Assembly: GCA_029532415.1 (NCBI GenBank)
Contig: JAQOTA010000031.1
Location: 372,001-436,000 of the forward strand
DNA length: 64,000 bases
Source of the DNA: Marasmius tenuissimus
Taxonomy: Eukaryota > Basidiomycota > Agaricomycetes > Agaricales > Marasmiaceae
Reading direction: 5' to 3'
In this document: positions 23,914-34,513 of the stretch, piece by piece
How the letters are laid out: the number at the start of each line of letters is the position of its first letter
Numbering within the stretch: the stretch's first letter is position 1
The notes under the pieces: model-generated
Seen by the model: only the letters and a program-made list of their open reading frames with translations
Told to the model about the DNA's origin: nothing
Database searches by the model: none
Program-made: the position numbers and the translations under genes

Positions 23914-24629
23914 GAATATCAGGCACACAAATGTGGATCAGGGTCAGCACAAACAGAGAAAGCTAACAAAACCCCAGTCAACAACCATGCAGCCGCCACC
24001 ACAAAGACCACAGAAGTCAAAAGGGAAACAGTCACAACTACCCCTGATCCAAATGCGATGGATATAGACGTGATGAAGAAGAAGGGCCTGTGCTATAAAT
24101 GCAAAAAGCAGGTCATAGATTCTTCAAATACCCTGAAGGAAAGGGCAAAGAGAAAGACCGATTCAATGTTCAAGAGTTGTCCAAGGAGGACAGGAAGGAC
24201 TTGATAGAGGCATTGTTGAACCAGGATTTTTGAACACCCCAGGAGATAGTACCGACTCTAAGGGGGATTATGCTCTTCGATTTGTAAATTATAATGTAGT
24301 CATTCTGGAAATAGACGACACATTGAAACAGATCGAGAGAGGTACCCCGTTCAACAATTGGCACCTGCAACCCTGGACAAGCCAGTGGTATGCACAGTGT
24401 CTGAGGCAAATGAAAATGGGAATCATTCTATCAAGGACAATGGTTCACCCAAAGAGGCAATTGGAATGCACTGAATCAGTTCTCAAAGAGCTCAATCTAC
24501 TAAACAACTGGAATGTTGTTGAAGCTCTTGATGAACTTAAGAACCCACCATGTTACATTCGAGGAAATGGAAGTCAAACGAACATAGACCTGGTCATGAG
24601 CACATTAGATGATCAGAGATCTTAGGATG

Positions 24630-25027
24630 TAAAAGCATTACTTGATAGTGGGTGTACAGGAAGTGCAATAAATGATCATTTTATCCGAGAGCATGGCATC
24701 AACACAAAGAAATACGTTAGATCGATCCCTGTGTACAATGCAGACAGCACACTGAACTTGGGAGGCCCAATCTCAGAATACATCAATCTGAGAATCACGA
24801 TTGGTAACCATGTTGAAACACTTAGCTTTGCAGTCACCAACCTTGGCAAAGCCGACATGTTTATTGGTCATGAATGGCTAAGAAAACACAATCCAAGTGT
24901 CGACTGGCAGACAGGAAAGATCTTGTTTGATAGATGCCCAGATGAATGTCACCCTATTGAGTCTGATACTGAACCAGAAGATGATCCTGACGATGACAGT
25001 GATCCGGAGATAGAGGCTGGAGATTGA
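24630..25027 (+). pseudogene. Left Gypsy retropepsin-like protease
   Basis: ALLDSGCTGSAINDHFI holds the catalytic DSG of a retroviral-type aspartic protease. ADMFIGHEWLRKHNPSVDW closes the fold, followed by an acidic tail (EPEDDPDDDSDPEIEAGD). A TAG at 24623 (CAG expected) separates it from the preceding STLDDQRS. It would cut the polyprotein in the particle. Confidence 0.8.
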
Positions 25028-25129
25028 ATACTCGTAGTAGATATCCAACAGGAATTACACATACGAGCTCGAGAAAATGTGTCCACAAAACTAGCACATG
25101 AAGCCCAAAAGGACAAATCACAAGCACTC

Positions 25130-25527
25130 CAGTGCTGGCCATACCCAGAGACGATGGGTAATTCCGCATTGAAGCAGATTCGTCAGATTTTGCTGTAGGG
25201 GCTATATTGTCACACTACCAAGATGGCAAATGGAAACCAATTGCATTCCTTTCTCACTTACTGAACGAAGCAGAGAGAAATTATGAGATCTACGACAAGG
25301 AAATTCTTGCCATTGTGATAGCCCTCCGCGAACGGAGACAATACCTGTTGGGTACAATGGAAGATTTCGAGATCCGGACAGATCATAAGAACCTCGAATA
25401 CTTCAGAAAACCACAGGATTTGAACCGACGACAGGCCAGATGGGTAACTATGATGCAGGACTACCACTTTACCCTGCACCATAAACCTGGACGGCAAAAT
25501 GCTAAAGCGGACTACCTGTCAAGATGA
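25130..25527 (+). pseudogene. Left Gypsy RNase H after a deleted reverse transcriptase
   Basis: PVLAIPRDDG, a TAA, then FRIEADSSDFAVGAILSHYQ begins RNase H; the central part has NYEIYDKEILAIVIALRE, and the end reads NAKADYLSR. The preceding reverse transcriptase (hundreds of bases in intact relatives) is absent: the linker RARENVSTKLAHEAQKDK leads almost directly to PVLAIP. RNase H degrades the RNA of the RNA-DNA hybrid. The identical deletion is present at 32030-32430. Confidence 0.8.
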
Positions 25528-25626
25528 GCAGGTCATGAGAGGGGGGTAAATGACAACAAAAATGTTGTTTTACTCAAACCAGAACTTTTCTGCCTCATTG
25601 TCATATCATCACTAGACAAAAGCATA

Positions 25627-26200
25627 ATGACTCGGATCAAAGAAAACAAAGATCGAGATCAATCTGTGATTGAATTGTTGACAAAGAAGGAAAAAGGCTG
25701 GGAAGAGAATGACGATGTTGTCACATGGAAGGACAGGGTCTATGTTCCAAAAGATGAAAAGCTGAGGGAAGATATTATCCATCTTCATCATGATACCTCC
25801 CTAGCTGGACATCCAGGACGGTTTAAGACGTTAGAGCTGATTACCCAAAACTATTGGTGGCCTAAGATCAATTTTGATGTCAAACGTTACATCAACAGAT
25901 GCGACAGATGTCAAAAGGCAAAACCAAGAAGGGAAAAGCTTGCGGCACTGCTTCAGCCAAATGAAATTTTGGAGAAAGCATGGGAAATAGTAACAATCAA
26001 TTTCATAGGCCCACTCCCATTATCTCAGGGCCGAGATATGATCATGGTTATAGTAGATTGCTTGACCAAGAAGGCAATTTTCATTCCCACAAACCAACAG
26101 ATTACTTCGGAAGGAACAGCACGGCTTTATATTGAACATGTGTTCAAGGAACATGAATTACCCCGAAAGGTTATCTCGGACTGAGGACCTCAGTTTGATT
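25627..26200 (+). pseudogene. Left Gypsy integrase, truncated
   Basis: MTRIKENKDRDQSV starts the region. HHDTSLAGHPGRFKTLELI with CDRCQK is the HHCC zinc module, and INFIGPLP and VDCLTKKAIFIP belong to the catalytic core. The frame stops at TGA (26182) within the motif normally SDRGPQF, with CGA expected. Sequence leaves Gypsy at 26200, so the rest of the core and chromodomain are missing here. Confidence 0.8.
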
Positions 26201-27749
26201 AGAGGTGTGTGATAAATTAGGCACAATGTTGGGCAGCAGTCTCGCAGTCTTGTGGTCGTTGACAAAGAGAAAGATTTTGAGGGAGGAGGGCTGACAATTG
26301 GGTGAGTGATTGACATTGTTTGTTTCTTTTCCTGCTGGTACTGATATGCATCTACTCCAACCCCCCCCCCCTACCTGGTGCACGACACAAGACTTGCATC
26401 ATGCACCTACTCTCTCCAACATCTCTCAATGTCTACTCATTGCGTCCCAGTAGGTTTTTTTTGTTACATGTTCATGTCTATGAGACTGACTTTTTTTCTG
26501 TTGTTTCATTTAGGTCTTTCTGCTCCTCCTTTCCGCTTTCCTGGCCACATCGCAAGACGTGTGCCAGTCCTCAGGAATCCTAAGTGACTCTGGGTTCTCA
26601 GTGCCTCCTCAAGACCTAGCCTTCCATGGGCCGTCTGCATGCTCCACCGAAACTGGTGAGTGGTGAGCGTTATTTTCACCCCCCCCCCTCCCTGGTACTA
26701 ATTTGCATCCACTTCACCGTCCCTGTCTAGCGCACGACGCAAGTCGTATTGTCTTGTGCCGTGCACCCCCTTTAGATTGTATACGAGTCCTCAGAGATTT
26801 CTGAGTGACTTGATCGGTTTATGGCTCTGTTGTTGTAATGTCTTTGGAATACAATGTATTGATTGCCTCGTGGATCATAATGTGTGGGCCATGAGAGGGT
26901 GAAGTGCCCCGCTTGTTGATCTTATCCTCGTTGCCGCGCTTTCTTTACACGTTACTGGTGCCAACAGTGGTTGTAGAACAATCCAGGGTTCACTGACTCC
27001 TCTTAGACCTTGTATTCACAAAACCCCAATTGATTGGCATGCAGTGGTGTGGTCTTTTTACAGTAAGTCATCATGTTTGTATGTTACCCATCCTTTTGTT
27101 GGGTTGACTCCATGTTCAGAGCACTCCATGTGAACCAGCCCCCAGTGCATCCTGAAGAAGATTAATATCAGCTATTTAGATGTGAACCACTGACCCTTCA
27201 CTCTACTCCAGCCCCAATCAATAGAAGACCTACATGTCTGTCTTGCTTGAATACACCTTCAAAGCCTATTGGCTCGTATTCAATTCAGCAAATTTTAATG
27301 GTGAGTGCCTCTCTGACCCGTAATATGAAAGGCTGAACTCACGTCTCTTATACGTCAGGTACATTAAGCACCTGGCAATCTCCGTGATTCTCTTTCTGAA
27401 CACCTGTCATCTTCACTGTAAGGCCAGGATGATTGGGTACACGATGATGAGACTTGTGTTCATGTAGACACCCCACTGCACGATAGGGGAGGTGCAACAT
27501 GAAAGCTTTTTTTAAATCTCTTTCTGACTGGTTTGTTCCTTCAGCTCTTGGCTATGTTTTTACATGCAATCACAATCTCAATTTCACCTTCAGGTAAGTC
27601 CTTGATGCAAGTGCTCATAAGTTCCGATCCAGGGTCTCATGTATACTGCTCACAGGTGTCATCATGACTTTACACAATATATATGCCTTCATTGTCTCAC
27701 TTATCAGTCTGCATCAACTACACTCACCTTTTTTTTTGCGTTGAGGACA
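26201..27749 (+). other. 5' non-coding region of the hAT element
   Basis: No long frame. Two related blocks at about 26325-26590 and 26680-26830 share CTGGTACT(G/A)AT(A/T)TGCATC, a C-rich run, and GCACGAC(A/G)CAAG, then AGTCCTCAG followed by TGAGTGACT-like ends. They look like a diverged tandem duplication. Putative splice sites are common. A hAT-type 5' terminus was not found, so the true end may have been lost at the 26200/26201 junction. Confidence 0.4.
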
Positions 27750-29089
27750 TGGCAAAAGGTTCTGTACCCGCTGACAAACAAGCTGGTCCCTCCAAAGGAC
27801 GTACAACCTCTCGATCAAATGGTAAGTTTGGGCTTGTACTTGTATGTGATTCCAGGCTGATTCAGTCCCAGCATGCACTACTCAACCTTCTGAAGATGAG
27901 GACGATGTTGCTGAAGTGACAGAAACGACAGTGCAAGGCCAGGCTCGCCCATCCAAGGCTCCATCAAAGACCACCAAACGAAAGCAGACTGAAGGTAAAT
28001 GTATACCTTTTTATGAAGCTGAACTACTGCTCATCATTTCCCTAGTGCCCCTGCCTGAACCAAAAACCAAACACAGTGGGAAGAAGCCAGTGCAAGCTCC
28101 CCAGCTGGAACCTCCTCCCCCCAAACCAAAATGCAATGCCACAGCAAAGAAGCCAGAGCGACCACCATCACCAGAATGTCCACAACCTGTGCCCAAACCC
28201 ACAATGAAAGCCCAGAAGACACTCCAGGTTGTTTCGCCGGAAATCCAGCAAGATGGAGGTTCATCCATTGAAGGTAACTGAACTACATTGTTGCCATGGC
28301 TGCTAACTGATCCACTTCCAGTGCCTCATGCTGATCTCCTCAGTCTGAATGATGACAATGATCCTGACAATCCATTTCTTGACTGCCCTGGCAACAAGGA
28401 CATCAGTTTTGTCCTTGTGCAGGGTGTTAATCCCTATGAAGAGGGTAAGCTCTTGCATTGCTTTTCGTGTTTCTCAAGGCTTACCTTGTCATTCAGAAAA
28501 ATTGGTGGCCCCTGAATTCTTTGACTACAATGATAGTGACGTTGAGGTGGTTGAGGAAGATGGCACTCAAGGTATGATTTATTTGTGTTCTGTACAAGCT
28601 GAGTCAGAGAGATCTGTTTTTGCAGCAATCCAGTAGGGTTGTGACACCTTCAAGAAGTCGCTATCCTCAGACTATCACGGGGGATAATTCCCCAGTGGGA
28701 TGTCATGGCCAAGCGGCAATTTCAAGTGACAAGGATGGGGAGGGAGAGGATGAGGATGAGGCAGAAGCTGAAGAAGTAGAGGAGACTCGCACTCTATCTG
28801 ATGCTGGTAGGTTGACAAAATGCTTCTTGTGGGCTGTTTTCATGATTCGGCAACCAGAATCTTATGCAACCCCAGGCTGCAAGAAGAAGAAGAAGCCAAA
28901 GTCTCCTCAAGCCAAAGGTGCGTCAAAGCTGAGATGCATGTCTTGACTGCCTCTCACCCTTCCTCTAGCGGCTGCAAGAAAGCGTAATCAGGTGAACAGG
29001 AAGAAAAAGAAGGTCACCTTTCAAGAGCAGGAAGACCTTGGTAGCATGGTAGCTGCAGTCAGTGGCAGCTCAGACAACAAGGACATTGG
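27750..29089 (+). CDS. hAT-family transposase gene, 5' exons
   Basis: The ATG at 27750 opens MAKGSVPADKQAGPSKGR. At least six short exons follow with GT...AG introns (for example from 27822, 27996 and 28275). They encode a disordered, Pro/Lys-rich N-terminus (KTKHSGKKPVQAPQLEPPPP) with acidic patches (LLSLNDDNDPDNPF; EDEDEAEAEEVEE) and a basic stretch (ARKRNQVNRKKKKV). The coding sequence reaches NKDIG and is then interrupted at 29089 by the Copia B LTR. It resumes in frame at 36876 (DIGPVPLKCKSHKAG). This region probably carries nuclear localisation and target or DNA contacts. Confidence 0.65.
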
Positions 29090-29394
29090 TGTTGAATCTG
29101 TGGACTATAATTAGATCCCGGTTCATACTTCCCGCCATTGTATTATGCGGGACAATGCATTTGCTATTGTTCTATTTTTCATCAATAACTATGCTCATAT
29201 GTTCAATTTTAATTTGTTGTCCCTATATGGTAGTTCTATTGTATCTTCATGTATATAAGCTCGTAGTTCTCTACCTGAATCTACAGTGTGCTTGAGCTTC
29301 TACATCTCGCCTCTACCTCTCTAAACTCCTCTCCGGTAAGTAGTAGTGTAGCCATGTTGTAGTCCTCTGCATTAGGCATCATGCTGGCTCATCA
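29090..29394 (+). repeat. 5' LTR of Copia B
   Basis: Begins TGTTGAATCTGTGG and ends GCTGGCTCATCA. It contains a TATA-like GTATATAAGCTC (about 29251-29262) followed by a CT-rich stretch, and is preceded by CATTGG. Confidence 0.85.
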
Positions 29395-29406
29395 GGTTAT
29401 GGGCCC
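29395..29406 (+). promoter_or_regulatory. Primer-binding site, half-tRNA type
   Basis: GGTTATGGGCCC directly follows the LTR. It is complementary, with one mismatch, to the anticodon-loop side of eukaryotic initiator tRNA-Met (GGGCUCAUAACC), not to a tRNA 3' end. Priming from a tRNA cleaved in the anticodon loop is known for copia and Ty5. Confidence 0.6.
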
Positions 29407-29711
29407 CGGTTAGCCTGACTACAATGACAAGCGCCTTGATGGCTGCTGTCAGCGACAAGCGCCCCTAGGCTGCTGCGCCCCTAGGCTGCTGTCATTGGCT
29501 AGCTAGGCTAGACCTGCATGTTGTCATCGACCTCTTAATTGAGTGCTCGATCTATGGCATTGATGTACGTCCTTCGACAACATCGGATCTTAAGGATCCA
29601 ATACTCCTCGTTGAGCATAGCGCCCTTCATGGCTGCTCCCTGTGTTGATTAGACGCATGCTGATGCTGTCTTTCCTAGATCCAACACCAAATCTCTCAAC
29701 CTCTTACTACC

Positions 29712-29800
29712 ATGTTTGACGTTAAGAAATACTTCTCTGGTCGCTTCGATGGCACCAACTTTAAACAAGTTTACTATGGCGAAATGGAAGCCGTATGCAA
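29712..29800 (+). pseudogene. Copia gag N-terminal fragment
   Basis: The ATG at 29712 encodes MFDVKKYFSGRFDGTNFK and continues to GEMEAVC before the Gypsy LTR at 29801. The last five bases, TGCAA, are the reverse complement of the TTGCA flanking the left Gypsy LTR. The gag codon there (Cys-Lys, TGC AAG) is the one that resumes on the minus strand at 22037. Confidence 0.75.
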
Positions 29801-30167
29801 TGTCAGCAATCACCAGTTCTGACCTGGTGACACATCGCACTAAGCTTTCAGACAACGAAGAATGAGGCAAAGAATAGAGAACTCAATACTGGTGAGGAAT
29901 AAACCAGCTCAAGACTGGGGAATACATGCAGAGTATCTACTTCTTATATACTACTTGGAGGACTGTGGCGTGTGTCTACAGTGAGGTATGAAATCATGAA
30001 ACAGTATCTGAAACAGGACCAACATGTGTCTACAGCATGTGGGTCCCTTCATGTATCTACCATGTGTCCATATGATGAGATACAAGTCATGTGAGGGATA
30101 AGATATAGATAAGATGGAAAAGGATAAGATAAAGAGAAAAGATAAGATAGGAGGGAAATTTATGACA
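29801..30167 (-). repeat. 3' LTR of the right Gypsy
   Basis: 367 bp. On the minus strand it runs TGTCATAAATTTCCC...GCTGACA. It is flanked on the Copia side by TGCAA (29796-29800) and is close but not identical to 22038-22417. Confidence 0.85.
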
Positions 30168-30180
30168 TTACCCCCCCTTT
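30168..30180 (-). promoter_or_regulatory. Polypurine tract of the Gypsy
   Basis: On the minus strand AAAGGGGGGGTAA directly precedes the 3' LTR, the position from which plus-strand DNA synthesis is primed. Confidence 0.75.
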
Positions 30181-30261
30181 AAGGATCACGTCCTTGTGAT
30201 GAGAAGATCGTTTTCCTGTTATTTGAGAGGTAGGATATAGTAGTGTGTACATAACTAGATA

Positions 30262-30650
30262 TCAAAAGTTCTTTGGCTTAGGAGCCATAGGATTTATTCT
30301 ATCAAAGTCTGCAATCGCTTCCTTCGCATTCTTTAAGTTACTTATGGGTTCCCAAGTGTTTTCTTCTACAGGATAACCCTTCCAACTGACGTAGTATTCT
30401 ATCTTTCCTTTATCGTTCAATTGACTATCTACAATCTCTTCAACTTCATATTCTTTTCCACCATCTGCTTCAATAGGAGGGGGAGGGGGAGGTTTCTCTT
30501 GTGAGGGGAATTCAGGAGGATGGTATGGAGTAAGTAGAGCTTCATTGAAGACTGGTTGTATCTTCCAGGTATTTGGGAGTTCTAGTTTGTATGACAAAGA
30601 ACCAATCTTTTTCAAGACCTTGAAAGGACCATGACATTTATTATCTAGAC
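30262..30650 (-). pseudogene. Right Gypsy integrase tail with chromodomain
   Basis: Reads KCHGPFKVLKKIGSLSYKLELP (cut here to its landmark GPFKVLKKIG), then VFNEALLTPYHPPEF, the GPY/F-like module, a Pro-rich linker, and a chromodomain with EYEVEEIVDSQL, YYVSWKGYP and NTWEPISNLKNA. It ends PKPKNF at 30262. Chromodomains of this group direct integration to particular chromatin. The aromatic cage residues (Y, W, W) are visible. The reading is cut upstream by the LTR at ~30650. Confidence 0.8.
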
Positions 30651-31177
30651 TCTTTCACTATGACACTTGCACTCGTATGAAAGATCCTGTACTTACTCAG
30701 ATGGACTCTGTAGTTAGTCAGTACTCACACCTTATCTCTATGGTTTATAACAAGGTTCAGCTTTGCACCCAATAGCATTCAAAGCTGACTGAGCTTTCTC
30801 TCTAGATTACTTAGATAGAAAGCTAGTATGACTATGCCTACTTACTCACTCTGCTCTTCGAGCACTTATGCTTACTGATATGCAATATGTACCATATGCT
30901 ATATTCTCACTTACCTATGTTCTATGACTTGTAGATAGACAAGGACTCTTGTATAAAAGCTGGAGACTTTGCGTCTCAAAGCTTTAGGACAATCTACTCG
31001 ATTATCACCTCTAGCAAGCATCTACAAGAACACAAGAATTCTCTTATAGTCAATATGTGAGGTTTTAGTTTCATCTCACTGTGTATTTAACTATGCTGGC
31101 TCAATAGAGTCTATAAATAATAGACGCGTAAACAACACGTCAATAAAGTGTATCACATGGTAGTCACATGTTCAACA
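30650..31177 (+). mobile_element. Rearranged LTR of the 16172 family inside the Gypsy
   Basis: 30650-31094 matches the body of the LTR at 16172-16627 read on its transcribed strand (GACACTTGCACTC, TATAAAAGCTGG at about 30954, ATCTACTCGATTATCACC, CTATGCTGGCTCAA). 31095-31177 matches the head of the same LTR but on the opposite strand, ending TTCAACA. So the LTR body is inverted relative to its own head. An inverted octamer, TAGACTCT/AGAGTCTA, sits at the two limits. No clean target duplication is seen. Confidence 0.6.
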
Positions 31178-31184
31178 AAACTGG

Positions 31185-31930
31185 GCAATGGCTAACCAGT
31201 CGACCCAGTCATCTTGTCTGAAGTTGATAAAGATTCATAGGTACTTTTCGATTTCCTGGTTCACTCGTTCTGTCGGACCGTCTGTCTGGGGGTGGTATGC
31301 TGTAGACTTATTTGAGTCAATTCCGAGTATGTGGAATAAACTCTCCTTGAATTTCGAATCAAACTGAGGTCCTCAGTCCGAGATAACCTTTCGGGGTAAT
31401 TCATGTTCCTTGAACACATGTTCAATATAAAGCCGTGCTGTTCCTTCCGAAGTAATCTGTTGGTTTGTGGGAATGAAAATTGCCTTCTTGGTCAAGCAAT
31501 CTACTATAACCATGATCATATCTCGGCCCTGAGATAATGGGAGTGGGCCTATGAAATTGATTGTTACTATTTCCCATGCTTTCTCCAAAATTTCATTTGG
31601 CTGAAGCAGTGCCGCAAGCTTTTCCCTTCTTGGTTTTGCCTTTTGACATCTGTCGCATCTGTTGATGTAACGTTTGACATCAAAATTGATCTTAGGCCAC
31701 CAATAGTTTTGGGTAATCAGCTCTAACGTCTTAAACCGTCCTGGATGTCCAGCTAGGGAGGTATCATGATGAAGATGGATAATATCTTCCCTCAGCTTTT
31801 CATCTTTTGGAACATAGACCCTGTCCTTCCATGTGACAACATCGTCATTCTCTTCCCAGCCTTTTTCCTTCTTTGTCAACAATTCAATCACAGATTGATC
31901 TCGATCTTTGTTTTCTTTGATCCGAGTCAT
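31185..31930 (-). pseudogene. Right Gypsy integrase, core part
   Basis: 31930-31373 is identical to 25627-26184, including the TGA in SD(R)GPQF. Beyond it, in frame, 31372-31185 continues [34 protein letters not shown] and DWVDWLAIAQF, so the third acidic catalytic residue (E of the RVNQE motif) is present on this copy only. The LTR at 31177 cuts it there. Confidence 0.8.
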
Positions 31931-34513
31931 TATGCTTTTGTCTAGTGATGATATGACAATGAGGCAGAAAAGTTCTGGTTTGAGTAAAACAACATTTTTG
32001 TTGTCATTTACCCCCCTCTCATGACCTGCTCATCTTGACAGGTAGTCCGCTTTAGCATTTTGCCGTCCAGGTTTATGGTGCAGGGTAAAGTGGTAGTCCT
32101 GCATCATAGTTACCCATCTGGCCTGTCGTCGGTTCAAATCCTGTGGTTTTCTGAAGTATTCGAGGTTCTTATGATCTGTCCGGATCTCGAAATCTTCCAT
32201 TGTACCCAACAGGTATTGTCTCCGTTCGCGGAGGGCTATCACAATGGCAAGAATTTCCTTGTCGTAGATCTCATAATTTCTCTCTGCTTCGTTCAGTAAG
32301 TGAGAAAGGAATGCAATTGGTTTCCATTTGCCATCTTGGTAGTGTGACAATATAGCCCCTACAGCAAAATCTGACGAATCTGCTTCAATGCGGAATTACC
32401 CATCGTCTCTGGGTATGGCCAGCACTGGAGTGCTTGTGATTTGTCCTTTTGGGCTTCATGTGCTAGTTTTGTGGACACATTTTCTCGAGCTCGTATGTGT
32501 AATTCCTGTTGGATATCTACTACGAGTATTCAATCTCCAGCCTCTATCTCCGGATCACTGTCATCGTCAGGATCATCTTCTGGTTCAGTATCAGACTCAA
32601 TAGGGTGACATTCATCTGGGCATCTATCAAACAAGATCTTTCCTGTCTGCCAGTCGACACTTGGATTGTGTTTTCTTAGCCATTCATGACCAATAAACAT
32701 GTCGGCTTTGCCAAGGTTGGTGACTGCAAAGCTAAGTGTTTCAACATGGTTACCAATCGTGATTCTCAGATTGATGTATTCTGAGATTGGGCCTCCCAAG
32801 TTCAGTGTGCTGTCTGCATTGTACACAGGGATCGATCTAACGTATTTCTTTGTGTTGATGCCATGCTCTCGGATAAAATGATCATTTATTGCACTTCCTG
32901 TACACCCACTATCAAGTAATGCTTTTACATCCTAAGATCTCTGATCATCTAATGTGCTCATGACCAGGTCTATGTTCGTTTGACTTCCATTTCCTCGAAT
33001 GTAACATGGTGGGTTCTTAAGTTCATCAAGAGCTTCAACAACATTCCAGTTGTTTAGTAGATTGAGCTCTTTGAGAACTGATTCAGTGCATTCCAATTGC
33101 CTCTTTGGGTGAACCATTGTCCTTGATAGAATGATTCCCATTTTCATTTGCCTCAGACACTGTGCATACCACTGGCTTGTCCAGGGTTGCAGGTGCCAAT
33201 TGTTGAACGGGGTACCTCTCTCGATCTGTTTCAATGTGTCGTCTATTTCCAGAATGACTACATTATAATTTACAAATCGAAGAGCATAATCCCCCTTAGA
33301 GTCGGTACTATCTCCTGGGGTGTTCAAAAATCCTGGTTCAACAATGCCTCTATCAAGTCCTTCCTGTCCTCCTTGGACAACTCTTGAACATTGAATCGGT
33401 CTTTCTCTTTGCCCTTTCCTTCAGGGTATTTGAAGAATCTATGACCTGCTTTTTGCATTTATAGCACAGGCCCTTCTTCTTCATCACGTCTATATCCATC
33501 GCATTTGGATCAGGGGTAGTTGTGACTGTTTCCCTTTTGACTTCTGTGGTCTTTGTGGTGGCGGCTGCATGGTTGTTGACTGGGGTTTTGTTAGCTTTCT
33601 CTGTTTGTGCTGACCCTGATCCACATTTGTGTGCCTGATATTCTCAATCCATGCGATAGGTGCGATCTTGATTTGACACTTTGTTCATCCATTCTTTGAG
33701 AGTTGTCAGCATGGGATGTAAGCTCCAAACTGATTTCCTCAACCCATCATTTAACCCAAGTTTAAACCAGTACAAGAGAGCTTCATCATCAAAGGCTGTC
33801 CCTCCCATGATTACCTTGAACTGCATGATAAATTCATCGGCAGTCCCTTTTCCCTGCTTCAAGTTGGTGAGCTTAGTCTGTAGCTCATCTTTGGTAGACA
33901 AGTACTTGAAGTAGGCCCCCAGGGCATCACAGAAGTCCTTCCATGTCTTTAACTGGCTATCATCTTCTTCAACGATCAGTTTTCATTGTAGATCTGCCCA
34001 ATTGGTAGCAATGTCATTTGTGCCGCCAACAACCATAGAAAGAGCATATATGATTCGCCCTTTGTCTGTGTTGATCTTCTTTCCTTTGAAGTAGAGGACT
34101 AATGTGTTTACAAAAGCATTGACCTTCTCAGGTGAGCCTGCAAACTTCTCTGGTGGGGAAATATCTAGCTTTGGTTCTCGGTTCATGAATTTGTCTATGT
34201 TGCCTGATATCCTCTCTGTTGCCGTGGAGGTGTTTCTGCTGGCGTGGGCAATGCTCTGGATCCATAAGAGTAGTGTCTGGAACAGAGCCCATAGGAGTTG
34301 CCAGAAATTGGCATGTTCTAGGTTGGGTGAGAAGAGGTTTCATTGTTCATTGGTCAGGTGTGCGGTGACAGGGTCTTCAACAGGCTGGGGTTGTTGTGGG
34401 TTCTCAGTGTTATTGCTCATGATGTACGAGGTTTCTGGGTACAGGTGTGGTGTTGGTCATGTGGTATAGTAAAAGGTAATCTAAAGTCCACTACTAAACT
34501 GATCGAGATCTTA
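31357..34513 (-). repeat. Right arm of the 3,157-bp inverted repeat
   Basis: Reverse complement of 23044-26200. At the inner limit (31357) this copy continues as Gypsy integrase. At the outer limit (34513) it changes abruptly to Copia gag; a CTTA shared by the Gypsy leader and the related gag may be junction microhomology. Confidence 0.95.
32030..34421 (-). pseudogene. Right Gypsy gag, protease and RNase H
   Basis: Mirror copy of 23137-25527 by coordinate (sum 57557): RNase H 32430-32030, protease 32928-32530, gag 34420-33644. Every in-frame stop, the frameshifted zinc knuckle and the reverse-transcriptase deletion are shared with the left arm, so both descend from the same dead element. Confidence 0.85.

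Larger units (their letters stand above)
22038..26200 (+). mobile_element. Chromodomain-family Gypsy retrotransposon, left copy, 3' truncated
   Basis: It starts with a 380-bp LTR (22038-22417, TGTCA...TGACA), then a leader to 23136, gag, zinc knuckle, protease, RNase H and the first part of integrase. It ends abruptly at 26200, where the right copy continues the integrase but this one enters hAT 5' sequence. The LTR start is preceded by TTGCA inside Copia A gag. Most of the reverse transcriptase is deleted between about 25095 and 25130. 23044-26200 is one arm of the long inverted repeat. Confidence 0.85.
23044..26200 (+). repeat. Left arm of a 3,157-bp inverted repeat
   Basis: 23044-26200 pairs with 31357-34513 reversed (coordinates sum to 57557 throughout). 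There is no length difference, and all reading frames on both strands translate identically in the two arms, so identity is at or near 100%. Homology stops sharply at both ends. Confidence 0.95.
29801..34513 (-). mobile_element. Chromodomain-family Gypsy retrotransposon, right copy, 5' truncated
   Basis: Minus orientation: 3' LTR (29801-30167), polypurine tract, chromodomain end, an inserted LTR (~30650-31177), integrase, RNase H, protease and gag. It breaks at 34513 inside the 5' leader, so the 5' LTR is missing, and Copia B gag follows. It carries the same stops and the same reverse-transcriptase deletion as the left copy. Between the inserted LTR and the chromodomain part a stretch of integrase and linker is missing. 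Confidence 0.85.
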
